DNA from: Deferribacteraceae bacterium
GTDB lineage: Bacteria; Chrysiogenota; Deferribacteres; Deferribacterales; Deferrivibrionaceae
Reading direction: 5' to 3'
Length of the DNA: 64,000 bases
Assembly (NCBI GenBank): GCA_020054865.1
Contig: JAIHAR010000007.1
Coordinates: 1 to 64,000 of the forward strand
Made by a program: the position numbers and the translations under genes
The notes under the pieces: model-generated
Told to the model about the DNA's origin: nothing
Database searches by the model: none
Seen by the model: the letters and a program-made list of their open reading frames with translations, nothing else
In this document: positions 53,617 to 62,142 of the stretch, piece by piece
How positions within the stretch are numbered: position 1 is the first letter of the stretch
Layout: the number at the start of each line of letters is the position of its first letter

Positions 53617-54382
53617 TAGGTTTATTTTTTTAAACCCTTCCCCCAATATGAGTATTTTGGCAAGAAAAGTAAGCCAGTTTGGCCGAAATGTATTACTTTG
53701 CTATAACAAAGAAAGAATAAATTCAGATTCTAATAAATTATCAATATGTTATGACGGCAAATATTTTTTTTATGATTTAAGTAGCAATGAAAAAGAATTT
53801 ACTGACAGGCAGGCATACAGATTCAAAAAGTGGATTTTTGAAAAGTCTTCTGATATAAGCAGTCTGCCATTTAGAGGTGGATTGAGAGAATTTTATCTTT
53901 TGGGCAAGGGGAAAATTTTAGCAGAGCAACCTGCAAATATTGCTGAATTCAATGGAAATTTGTCAGACAAAGATATTGTTATTACTTCCTATACCCCAAT
54001 TTCTGGCATAAAAAAGGCTACAAAAAAGTATATTGAGATTTATGAACTTGATGAAGATATTTTAAAGACTTTGATGCTTAGTTATTTTGTTTTTTTTATA
54101 AAAGACTTAAAGTATGAAATGTTTATAAGTGGCAACAAACTTTATGTGGTGGGGGATAAAGATTCAAATATTTTGTTTAAAAACAGGCTGCCTTTTTTGC
54201 TGAAGAATGGAAAAAAAAAGACAAATGAATATTCATTATTTTTTAATAACAACAGCTATCTTGTAAATTTTGAAAAAAAATATATATTGTTAAACGATTT
54301 TAGTTACTTTAATATTTCTGTTAAAATGCCTGATGAGTGGTACGAAAGACTGGGGCAGTATTTATGTACAGGAAAGCTGTAG
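53597..54382 (+). CDS. hypothetical protein between mqnE and a Memo-family gene
   Basis: A 261-residue protein I do not recognise. It has no signal peptide, no cysteine cluster and no obvious catalytic motif. A hydrophobic patch (LMLSYFVFFI, about residues 160-170) is too short for a clear membrane span. It is rich in Lys, Phe, Tyr and Asn. It overlaps mqnE by 20 bases and the next gene by 19 bases, so it is translated with both. The frame opens at 53585, but AAAGGG at 53579-53584 is better spaced for the ATG at 53597. It may be lineage-specific. Confidence 0.65.
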   Translation: MKLKDIDRFIFLNPSPNMSILARKVSQFGRNVLLCYNKERINSDSNKLSICYDGKYFFYDLSSNEKEFTDRQAYRFKKWIFEKSSDISSLPFRGGLREFYLLGKGKILAEQPANIAEFNGNLSDKDIVITSYTPISGIKKATKKYIEIYELDEDILKTLMLSYFVFFIKDLKYEMFISGNKLYVVGDKDSNILFKNRLPFLLKNGKKKTNEYSLFFNNNSYLVNFEKKYILLNDFSYFNISVKMPDEWYERLGQYLCTGKL

Positions 54383-55155
54383 TTAAAGGGACTTTTTATC
54401 CTGATTCTCCTGGAGCTGTGTCTGAATTTTTGGACAGTATCAGTGTCTCCGGAAAATATAATGCAAAAATAGCTATAGTGCCTCATGCCGGATATATTTA
54501 TTCAGGTGAAACAGCTATCAAGACTCTTAAAAGTATAGAAGAAATTAAAAGCACAGTTGTTTTGCTTGGTCCAAACCATACTGGGCTTGGAGAAAAAGTG
54601 GCAGTTTACCCTGGGGGAAGTTGGCAGACAGTCTTTGGAGATGTTGATATTAATCAACAAAAGGCGGACATACTGATTAATACAAGCTCTCTTTTTAAGG
54701 GGGATGTTTTGGCACATTTACAGGAACATAGCTTAGAAGTAATTTTACCTATTTTAAAAAAAATCAGACATGATATTAGCATAGTTCCAATAACAGTATC
54801 GCATCTCACCAAACACGAATGTTTCAGTGTGGCCGGGGATTTGCTTAAGATTATTGAAGAAGATGTAACAGTTGTTGTAAGTACTGATTTTAATCATTTT
54901 GAAAATGAGGATGTCACAAATTTAAAAGATAAGCTTGCTATAGATAAAGTGCTGGATATTGACCCTGAAGGGCTGTATGATACGGTTTTTGAAAATCGTA
55001 TATCCATGTGTGGTGTTTTTCCCGTGACAATAGCGCTTTATCTTGCTAAACTTATGGAACTTAAATCTGCAAAACTAATCGAACATACCACAAGTGCCAA
55101 AAGAAGCGGTGATTACAATAGAGTGGTAGGTTATGCAGGGATATTAATTGGGTAG
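54364..55155 (+). CDS. Memo family protein (AmmeMemoRadiSam system protein B)
   Basis: A 263-residue MEMO1-family protein related to class III extradiol dioxygenases. Diagnostic stretches are KAVVKGTFYPDSPGAVSEFL, AIVPHAGYIYSGETAIKTL, LLGPNHTGLG, EHSLEVILPIL, VVVSTDFNHFE and MCGVFPVTIAL, with histidines suited to metal binding. In the AmmeMemoRadiSam group it is found with an AMMECR1 and a radical SAM protein; neither is seen here except MqnE two genes upstream. Start is the ATG at 54364, inside the previous gene. Function is unknown. Confidence 0.88.
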   Translation: MYRKAVVKGTFYPDSPGAVSEFLDSISVSGKYNAKIAIVPHAGYIYSGETAIKTLKSIEEIKSTVVLLGPNHTGLGEKVAVYPGGSWQTVFGDVDINQQKADILINTSSLFKGDVLAHLQEHSLEVILPILKKIRHDISIVPITVSHLTKHECFSVAGDLLKIIEEDVTVVVSTDFNHFENEDVTNLKDKLAIDKVLDIDPEGLYDTVFENRISMCGVFPVTIALYLAKLMELKSAKLIEHTTSAKRSGDYNRVVGYAGILIG

Positions 55156-55166
55156 GAGGAATTTTT

Positions 55167-56027
55167 ATGATTAAAAAAGCTATTATACCTGCGGCGGGTT
55201 TTGGGACAAGGATGTTGCCATATACCAAAGCTGTGCCTAAAGAGATGATTACACTTGTTGACAGACCAGCGATAGATTATGCCATAGATGAGGCAGTCAG
55301 CGCAGGGATAGAAGAGATTATCCTTGTTACAAGCAAATCGAAAAACCTCATTGAAGATTACTATGACAGATATTTTGAGCTGGAAAATGCCCTTGAAAAA
55401 TCCGGGAAAAAAGATGCTCTTGAAGAAATTGTAGGTCTTGCTGGTAAATGTAGAATTGTTTCCGTGAGGCAAAAAGAGCAGCTTGGACTTGGGCATGCAG
55501 TTTATTGTGCGGCAGACTTGGTAGGAGACGAACCATTTGCAGTTATCTTGCCGGATGACCTTTTTTTGGCCACCAAACCGGTTCTTGCCCAATTAAAAGA
55601 TGCATATGAAAAAAACAATGGCCCGGTTTTGGCTATTAACGAAGTACCGATTGAGGATACATCAAAATATGGTGTTGTAGATATTGAAAGAGATTTGGGT
55701 GGTTCTCTTTTTAAGCTAAAAAGTATGGTTGAGAAGCCGAAAAAAAATCCTCCTTCGAACTTTGCAATAGTTGGAAGATATATTTTGACAAGAGATATCC
55801 TTGATGAGCTTTACAAAACTTCAAGGGGAGCATTAGGTGAGATACAGCTTACTGATGCAATAAATGCTGTTGCAAAAAGAAAAGAAGTATATGGACTTGC
55901 ATATGAAGGGAGAAGGTTTGACTGTGGCAGCAAAATAGGTTATCTTGAGGCTGTTGTTAATTTTACAATGCAGAGAGAAGACTTGAGACAGGATTTTATA
56001 AAAATAATTGAGAAGATAAAAAAGTAG
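55167..56027 (+). CDS. galU: UTP-glucose-1-phosphate uridylyltransferase
   Basis: A 286-residue nucleotidyltransferase making UDP-glucose for cell-surface polysaccharides. The N-terminal KAIIPAAGFGTRMLPYTKAV, PKEMITLVDRPAI, LGLGHAVYCA, FAVILPDDL, GMVEKP-like SMVEKPKKNPPSN and RFDCGSKIGYLEA are characteristic. GGAGGA precedes the ATG. hsp20 follows 1 base after the stop. Confidence 0.95.
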   Translation: MIKKAIIPAAGFGTRMLPYTKAVPKEMITLVDRPAIDYAIDEAVSAGIEEIILVTSKSKNLIEDYYDRYFELENALEKSGKKDALEEIVGLAGKCRIVSVRQKEQLGLGHAVYCAADLVGDEPFAVILPDDLFLATKPVLAQLKDAYEKNNGPVLAINEVPIEDTSKYGVVDIERDLGGSLFKLKSMVEKPKKNPPSNFAIVGRYILTRDILDELYKTSRGALGEIQLTDAINAVAKRKEVYGLAYEGRRFDCGSKIGYLEAVVNFTMQREDLRQDFIKIIEKIKK

Positions 56028-56028
56028 T

Positions 56029-56433
56029 ATGAAAGATTTTAAAGGTATCTACTATCTTCATGGTTCTCTGAATAAAGCGATTGAAGATATTTTACACTCG
56101 ATTTACAAGCACAGGGAGTTTGAAATTCCTGCTAGCCCAAAACTGGATGTTATTGTAAACAAGCATTTTATCGACATTTATGCTGATATGCCAGGGGTAG
56201 ACATAAACGATTTTAAGGTTTACCTTGTGGATAGAAAACTTATTATTGAAGGTGTAAAAAAGATGTACAAACATCATCAAAAGGTAAATTATATTTTGAT
56301 GGAAAGAGAGTTTTTCCCTTTCAGGAAAATTATTGAGTTGCCTTATGATGTAAATTACGAAAATGGTTTTGCCAAGCTTAAGGACGGTGTGTTGCACATT
56401 CGCCTTGAGAGACATGTCTATGAAAATTATTAG
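56029..56433 (+). CDS. Hsp20 family small heat-shock protein
   Basis: A 134-residue protein. The alpha-crystallin domain spans about 38-130, with DIYADMPGVDINDFKVYLVD, KLIIEGVKK, FFPFRKIIELPYDV and FAKLKDGVLHIRL. The usual GxL signature is weak, and the C-terminal IXI motif is not clear. It starts 1 base after galU without a good ribosome site, so it is probably translationally coupled. It lies 15 bases upstream of lon; holdase and protease together would suit protein quality control. Confidence 0.88.
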   Translation: MKDFKGIYYLHGSLNKAIEDILHSIYKHREFEIPASPKLDVIVNKHFIDIYADMPGVDINDFKVYLVDRKLIIEGVKKMYKHHQKVNYILMEREFFPFRKIIELPYDVNYENGFAKLKDGVLHIRLERHVYENY

Positions 56434-56448
56434 TAATCGGAGGAGATT

Positions 56449-58773
56449 GTGGAATTTAATGAAAACGATATAAAAATACCTGATGAACTGCCGTTACTGC
56501 CTGTAAGAGATGTAGTGGTGTTTCCATTCATGGTAATTCCCCTTTTTGTGGGGAGGGAGTCCAGCATAAAGGCTGTGGATGATTCCCTCGCTGATAAGAG
56601 GATGATTTTTCTTGCCTCACAGAAGGACCCCATGAAAGAGGAGCCCGGTAAAGATGAAGTTTATTCGGTAGGGACAATTGCGGTTATTTTAAGGATGCTC
56701 AAACTGCCTGATGGCAGAGTAAAAATATTGGTTCAGGGGCTTAAAAGAGGAAAAATCCAGGAATTTTTGCAGGAAGAGCCGTATTTTAAAGTAAAGGTTG
56801 AGCAGATTGAAGAGAAAGAAGAAACTGATGAATTAAAAACCGAAGCTTTGACAAGACATGTGAAAGATCAGCTTAATAAAGCTGTAAGCCTTGGAAAACC
56901 AATGCTTCCTGACCTTCTTGCGATAATCGATTCAATTGCTGAGCCTGGAAAACTTTCAGACCTTATAGTGTCAAATCTTGGACTTAAAATTACCGAATCC
57001 CAGGAAGTGCTGGAGACTATTGACACAATTGAAAGACTTAAAAAAGTAAGCGAATTTTTGAACAGGGAAATTTCTATACTGGAAGTTCAGCAGAAAATTC
57101 TAAGCGAAGCCAAAGGTGAAATAGATAAAAGTCAGAAAGAGTACTTTCTTAAAGAGCAATTAAAAGCCATAAGGAAGGAATTGGGTGAAGATGACGACTT
57201 CAACCGTGAAATCGAAGAGCTGAACACAAAGATTAATAAGCTCAAAATGCCAAAGGATGTTAAGGAAGAGGCTTTAAAGCAGTTGAAAAGGTTATCCAGA
57301 ATGCACTCTGATTCCGCAGAGGCTACTGTTGTAAGGTCTTATCTTGAATGGATTGTTGAGCTGCCATGGAAAAAATCTTCAAAAGATAATCTGGATATAA
57401 AGAATGCCAAAGCCATACTGGATGAGGATCATTATGGACTTGAAGAGGTAAAAGATAGAATCCTGGATTTTTTATCCGTAAGAAAGCTTAAAAATGATAT
57501 GAAAAGCCCTATTCTGTGCTTTGTAGGACCTCCAGGTGTGGGTAAAACTTCCCTGGGGAAATCTATAGCAAGAGCTATGGGAAGAAAATTTTTGAGAATC
57601 TCTCTTGGTGGAGTAAGGGACGAGGCAGAAATAAGAGGACACAGGCGAACATATATTGGTGCAATGCCCGGTAAAATTATTCAAGGGCTTAAAAGTGTTG
57701 GTACTGACAATCCTGTATTTATGCTTGATGAAATAGATAAACTTGGGAATGACTTTAGAGGTGACCCTGCATCTGCTTTGCTTGAGGTTTTAGACCCGGA
57801 GCAAAATAATAGCTTTGTAGATCACTATCTTGGTGTTCCTTTTGATCTATCAAAAGTTTTTTTTATTACCACTGCAAATTACCTCGAACCGATTCCTCCT
57901 GCTCTTAAGGATAGGATGGAGATTATTGAAATCCCGGGATATACTGAGGAGGAAAAAATCAATATAGCCGAGAGATACCTTATACCAAAGCAGTGTAAGG
58001 AAAACGGTATAGATATACTGAAATTCAAAAAGAAGGCGATTTTAAAAATTGTTTCCGGATATACAAGGGAGTCAGGACTAAGAAATCTTGAAAGGACTAT
58101 TGGAACCATATGCCGTAAGGTAGCCAGAAAAGTCGCAGAGGAAAACTATTTTAAGAAAGTGATTAATGAAAATGACGTAGTAAAATTTCTTGGGCCTGAA
58201 AAGTTTTACCCTGAGGATGAATTGAAGAATAATGAAGTTGGAGTGGTCACTGGCCTTGCCTGGACACCTTATGGTGGTGATGTTTTGTTTGTAGAGTGTA
58301 CGAAATATAAAGGGAAGGGTAATCTTATAATAACTGGTCAGCTTGGTGATGTTATGAAAGAATCTGCAAGAGCTGCTCTTACCTATGTGCGTTCAATTGC
58401 TGATAAGTTTAAAATAAATGAAGAAGATTTTGAAAAATATGATATACATATCCACGTTCCGGCAGGAGCAATACCAAAAGATGGCCCATCTGCAGGTATT
58501 ACAATGGCCACTGCAATCTTGTCGATTTTTTCAGGACGACAGGTCAATAAGGAAGTTGCTATGACTGGTGAGATTACTATCAGAGGTAAAGTTCTTCCTA
58601 TTGGGGGCTTGAAAGAAAAATTACTTGCTGCCAAGAGAATGAATGTTAAAAAGGTAATCATTCCAAAGAGAAATGAAAACGATTTGATAAAACTTCCCAA
58701 ATATATAAAAGGCTCTTTGGAGATTGTAACAGTTGAGAGCTTTGAAGAGGTAGCAGAAATAGCACTTATTTAG
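56449..58773 (+). CDS. lon: ATP-dependent protease Lon
   Basis: A 774-residue Lon protease. The N-terminal substrate domain begins LPLLPVRDVVVFPFMVIPLF. The AAA+ module has the Walker A FVGPPGVGKTSLGKS and VFMLDEIDKLG. The protease domain has the catalytic serine in PKDGPSAGITMATA and the lysine in the GGLKEKLLAAKR region. The start is GTG after CGGAGGAG. Length is normal. Confidence 0.97.
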   Translation: MEFNENDIKIPDELPLLPVRDVVVFPFMVIPLFVGRESSIKAVDDSLADKRMIFLASQKDPMKEEPGKDEVYSVGTIAVILRMLKLPDGRVKILVQGLKRGKIQEFLQEEPYFKVKVEQIEEKEETDELKTEALTRHVKDQLNKAVSLGKPMLPDLLAIIDSIAEPGKLSDLIVSNLGLKITESQEVLETIDTIERLKKVSEFLNREISILEVQQKILSEAKGEIDKSQKEYFLKEQLKAIRKELGEDDDFNREIEELNTKINKLKMPKDVKEEALKQLKRLSRMHSDSAEATVVRSYLEWIVELPWKKSSKDNLDIKNAKAILDEDHYGLEEVKDRILDFLSVRKLKNDMKSPILCFVGPPGVGKTSLGKSIARAMGRKFLRISLGGVRDEAEIRGHRRTYIGAMPGKIIQGLKSVGTDNPVFMLDEIDKLGNDFRGDPASALLEVLDPEQNNSFVDHYLGVPFDLSKVFFITTANYLEPIPPALKDRMEIIEIPGYTEEEKINIAERYLIPKQCKENGIDILKFKKKAILKIVSGYTRESGLRNLERTIGTICRKVARKVAEENYFKKVINENDVVKFLGPEKFYPEDELKNNEVGVVTGLAWTPYGGDVLFVECTKYKGKGNLIITGQLGDVMKESARAALTYVRSIADKFKINEEDFEKYDIHIHVPAGAIPKDGPSAGITMATAILSIFSGRQVNKEVAMTGEITIRGKVLPIGGLKEKLLAAKRMNVKKVIIPKRNENDLIKLPKYIKGSLEIVTVESFEEVAEIALI

Positions 58774-58802
58774 GGGGGGGATTTATAAAATTTCGTGACA
58801 GA

Positions 58803-59222
58803 TTGGCAAGGCTGCTGACTATTGACAGATCTCCCCATATTGTTGCGCTTTCCTCAGCGATAGGGATGATAATAGGGTTTTCCCCTTACATTGGATTTCA
58901 TACTGTTCTTGCTATCGGAATTTCGTATTTTTTTAATCTTCCTGTTTACCCTTTGATTCTGGGGGCATATATTACAAATCCTATTACAATTGTTTTTATT
59001 TACGCATTTTGCTATAAAGTTGGACTGATTTTGACCGATACTAATGTTGATATTGTGCTTGACTGGTCAAAACTTAACTGGGATATTATGGTGCACAGTG
59101 TGAAGCAGATTTTTTGGCCTCTTTTTGTAGGGTGTCACCTAATAGGTATTTTGGTGGCGATTGTTACATACTTTGTAGTATACTTTATTATTAAAAAATA
59201 CAAAGGGGTAGTTGTTGGCTGA
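58803..59222 (+). CDS. DUF2062 membrane protein (start uncertain, possibly ATA at 58785)
   Basis: A roughly 140-residue membrane protein with about three hydrophobic segments. SPHIVALSSAIGMIIGFSPY and GAYITNPITIVFIYAF match DUF2062. The first conventional in-frame start is TTG at 58803, but the only ribosome-site-like sequence (AGGGGGGGG, 58772-58780) lies about 20 bases earlier. It suits an ATA at 58785, which would add KFRDR, like the basic N-terminus common in this family. An error in the eight-G run is an alternative explanation. Function is unknown. It overlaps the FlhG-like gene. Confidence 0.82.
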   Translation: MARLLTIDRSPHIVALSSAIGMIIGFSPYIGFHTVLAIGISYFFNLPVYPLILGAYITNPITIVFIYAFCYKVGLILTDTNVDIVLDWSKLNWDIMVHSVKQIFWPLFVGCHLIGILVAIVTYFVVYFIIKKYKGVVVG

Positions 59223-60099
59223 AATAATTGCTATAGCAAGTGGAAAAGGTGGTGTGGGTAAAAGTTTTTTTGCTGCCAATCTTGCGATGTCAATTGCCAA
59301 GAAAGGGGTAAGTGTTTTGCTTGTTGACGGCGACCTTGGTGGAGCAAATTTACATAATTTTGTTGGACTAAAAGCTCCAGGAAAAAGTTTATATAACTTT
59401 ATCAGGGAAAAAATGCCGATTGAAGATGTTATTCTTAAAACACCTGCTAATGTTGATTTTGTGGGAGGTGCTGGTGATGTGCTTGGAATGGCTCACATAA
59501 ATAATTTTGAAAAACTTAAAATTTTAAATTACCTGAAAAGATCTCATTATAAATACGTTATTCTGGATCTTGGAGCTGGTACAAGCTACAATATGATAGA
59601 TTTCTTCAATTTTTCAGAAAAAAAGATACTTGTTATGACGAGCGAACCAACTTCCATTGAAAATTCTTACGGTTTTTTAAAAGTTTCCATTTACAGAAAA
59701 GTAGAGAAGTTTTTAAGCGGGGACAATAGATTTGAGAGTGTTTGCAAGAAGCTTAGAAGTAGAAGCATGAATTATCAGAAGGTAGAAGATATATTGTCAG
59801 ATATAGGTCAAATTAACAAAGATGTGAGAGAAAAAGTTGAGAGCCTTTTAAATGGTTACAAAGTTGGCATTGTGCTGAATATGCTGAAGTTCAAAAAAGA
59901 GCTTAATATATTTTATGGCTTTGAAAATGTATCAAAAAAATATCTTGGCATTACTATTGAAAAAATAGGATTTATACCTTATGATATTGGTGTGAGTGAG
60001 AGTTTGAAAAGGCTATTGCCCTATTACAACAATCTCGAGGATATTTCTTTAAGGGAATTTTTTGATGATGTTAGGGAGCATATATTTGAAAAACTTTAG
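59212..60099 (+). CDS. MinD/ParA-type ATPase, FlhG-like
   Basis: A 295-residue deviant Walker ATPase. The nucleotide site is IAIASGKGGVGKSFFAANLA (residues 8-27 in this numbering). VLLVDGDLGGANLHNFVG and YVILDLGAGTSYNMIDFF follow. The sequence after this resembles FlhG/YlxH more than MinD or ParA, although a flagellum-specific helix is not visible. Start is TTG (59212 or 59215) after AAGGGG. It overlaps the DUF2062 gene and is 9 bases upstream of the CheW-CheZ fusion. A role in positioning flagella or chemotaxis proteins is inferred. Confidence 0.88.
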   Translation: MLAEIIAIASGKGGVGKSFFAANLAMSIAKKGVSVLLVDGDLGGANLHNFVGLKAPGKSLYNFIREKMPIEDVILKTPANVDFVGGAGDVLGMAHINNFEKLKILNYLKRSHYKYVILDLGAGTSYNMIDFFNFSEKKILVMTSEPTSIENSYGFLKVSIYRKVEKFLSGDNRFESVCKKLRSRSMNYQKVEDILSDIGQINKDVREKVESLLNGYKVGIVLNMLKFKKELNIFYGFENVSKKYLGITIEKIGFIPYDIGVSESLKRLLPYYNNLEDISLREFFDDVREHIFEKL

Positions 60100-60108
60100 G
60101 AGCGTACT

Positions 60109-61767
60109 ATGAGTGAACAGCAAAATATCTATATTGAAGACCTAAGTGAGTTGAAGGATGAAAACAGTTTTCAGCTTGTTGGTTTTAAGTTGGGGGATGA
60201 AGAGTACGCCATTGATGTATTGAAAATTCAGGAGATAATAAGGCTCATTGAAATAACTACTGTTCCAAGGACAGACCCATATATACTTGGTGTGATAAAC
60301 TTGCGTGGGAAAGTTATTCCTGTTGTAGATTTAAGAGTGAGATTTGAGCTTGACAGGTCTGATTTTGATAAGAAGACCAGAATAATAGTTGTAAAGTTTG
60401 AGAAAGAGAATATTGGATTTGTTGTAGATGAAGTAACCGAAGTTATAAGGATAGATAAAAGTATTGTTGAGCCTACGCCACCTCTTGTTGGAGCGGTAGG
60501 ACAGGAGTACATACTTGGTATCTGTAAGTACCAGAAAAGACTTATAATTTTACTTGATATAGACAGGGTGGTTTATGATGATGATAGCTTAGCAAGTGAT
60601 CTCAGGAAAAAAATTATAAATGCTCAGGATAAACAAACAGGAGTTTTAGAGCATTCTGCAGAGGAAGAAGATTTGGAAAATGGGGGAACTGAAACTGAAA
60701 TTAAAGATGTTGAAGAGCTGATTGTGGAGGAAAAACAGCAGGACAAGTTTGAGTTAACTGAGCGGGATGATAGTGAAGCTGTTGATAATGAAGTAACAAA
60801 ACAGGAAGATCAGACTGATGAAATTGACGATATTGATAAACTTATTGCAATTGAGTTGGCAAAAAGGGAACAGGAAACAGAAGAGCTTCTAAAAAAGAAA
60901 AAAGATGGGGATAATGCTGAATCTGTAAATGATCCAGTAGAGGACATTTTAAATGATGCTTTAAATCAGGCAAACTCTAAGATTTCTCCAGAAGTAAGCC
61001 ATGTTGATCAGGATGACCTTGATAGGCTTATAGCCGAAGAACTTGCTAAAAGAGAAAAAGAGACAGAGGAGCTTTTAAGAAGGAAAAAAGAAGAGGAAAA
61101 AAAAAAGATAAATGAAGCTGAGACTGAGCAGGTAGAGGCCAAAACCGAAGAAAAAAAAGATGAAATTGTAATAGAACGGGACTCTCTTAAAGAGCTCAAA
61201 GAGCTTGCATCAAAAATAATAAATGGAGAAACCAAAGATATAGATATAAATATAAAAGGTGAAATCGGAGAACTTTTAAAGCTTCTTATAGACACAAAAG
61301 ATAAGCTGGATGTTCTTGAACCTTCCGTTGAAGACTCGAGCAAAGATGTTCCATTTATAGCTAAAACTCTTGAAAATGTTAATGATTACACTGAAAAGGC
61401 AACCTTGAATCTTATGGAGGCTGCCGATAAGATGTCAGGCTTTTTTTCTGAGCTTAACGAAAGTATGAGTAATATTGAAAAAATTATCCAGAAAGGGGAC
61501 ATGGAAAAGTTTGAACTGTCGATAAATGAAGTTGAGTCAAGGCTTGCAGAGGCTGAGAATCTTGGATTTAATATATTGCAAGCCCTCGAGTTTCAGGACA
61601 TAACAGAACAAAAAGCGAGAAAGGTGATAAAAAAGGTTGAAGAGATAGGTGTACGCCTTGGTACAATTTTGGGCTATGCAAAAATTCAATCTACCAATGC
61701 AGGTGCAGAATCACAAGCTTCTCAGGAGGACATAGATAAATTACTTGGGGAATTTGGATTGAGTTAA
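60109..61767 (+). CDS. CheW-CheZ fusion protein with repeated acidic linker segments
   Basis: A 552-residue cytoplasmic protein. Residues about 20-160 are a CheW adaptor domain (LVGFKLGDEEYAIDVLKIQE, VPRTDPYILGVINLRGKVIP). A long charged linker carries two related segments, about 236-264 and 298-327, of the form DDIDKLIAIELAKREQETEE. Residues about 415-525 resemble the CheZ phosphatase bundle, with the active-site stretch ALEFQDITEQKARK (Asp497 and Gln501 match Asp143 and Gln147 of E. coli CheZ). The C-terminus SQEDIDKLLGEFGL matches a CheZ-type CheY-binding tail. It would join kinase coupling and CheY-P dephosphorylation. GGAGCG precedes the ATG. Confidence 0.88.
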   Translation: MSEQQNIYIEDLSELKDENSFQLVGFKLGDEEYAIDVLKIQEIIRLIEITTVPRTDPYILGVINLRGKVIPVVDLRVRFELDRSDFDKKTRIIVVKFEKENIGFVVDEVTEVIRIDKSIVEPTPPLVGAVGQEYILGICKYQKRLIILLDIDRVVYDDDSLASDLRKKIINAQDKQTGVLEHSAEEEDLENGGTETEIKDVEELIVEEKQQDKFELTERDDSEAVDNEVTKQEDQTDEIDDIDKLIAIELAKREQETEELLKKKKDGDNAESVNDPVEDILNDALNQANSKISPEVSHVDQDDLDRLIAEELAKREKETEELLRRKKEEEKKKINEAETEQVEAKTEEKKDEIVIERDSLKELKELASKIINGETKDIDINIKGEIGELLKLLIDTKDKLDVLEPSVEDSSKDVPFIAKTLENVNDYTEKATLNLMEAADKMSGFFSELNESMSNIEKIIQKGDMEKFELSINEVESRLAEAENLGFNILQALEFQDITEQKARKVIKKVEEIGVRLGTILGYAKIQSTNAGAESQASQEDIDKLLGEFGLS

Positions 61768-61957
61768 AAAAACACCTTTGATAAACATAATTTTATATAA
61801 ATTTCGCATTTATTGATTATTTCCATAAATTAAAATGTTTATTATATTGTTTTGTATAGCTGCTTCTGCAAATATTCTTGAATTTATAATATATTGACGC
61901 ATAGTGGTATTTTTCAAAAATGTTGACATCAAATGTAGAATACTGTAAAGTCATTCT
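61768..61957. other. intergenic region before the ZapB-like gene
   Basis: 190 AT-rich bases without a convincing gene. A TTGACA at 61923-61928 with TAAAGT at 61946-61951 (17-base spacer) could be the promoter of the following small gene, with transcription starting at or very near its ATG. Confidence 0.5.
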
Positions 61958-62131
61958 ATGGAAGTTTTGGAAAGACTTTGCAGTTTGGAAGAAAAAATTG
62001 ATAGATTATTGATGGAAAATGAAAGGTTGCTCAAAGAGAATGATGAGCTGAAAAAGAAGGTAGAACAACTAATTAATGAAAGAGAGGAAGTTGCCGAAAA
62101 AATTGAAAAACTTTTAAACAGTTTGCCTTAG
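61958..62131 (+). CDS. small coiled-coil protein, ZapB-like
   Basis: A 57-residue protein, nearly all one coiled coil: heptads of Leu/Ile run through LCSLEEKIDRLLMENERLL and LKKKVEQLINE. Size, composition and position just upstream of zapA fit the ZapB-like cell-division proteins. ZapB joins ZapA to form a layer inside the Z ring. There is no good ribosome site before the ATG, and the predicted transcription start coincides with it, so the mRNA may be leaderless. Family call is by pattern and context only. Confidence 0.7.
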   Translation: MEVLERLCSLEEKIDRLLMENERLLKENDELKKKVEQLINEREEVAEKIEKLLNSLP

Positions 62132-62142
62132 GGAGTTGGCTT

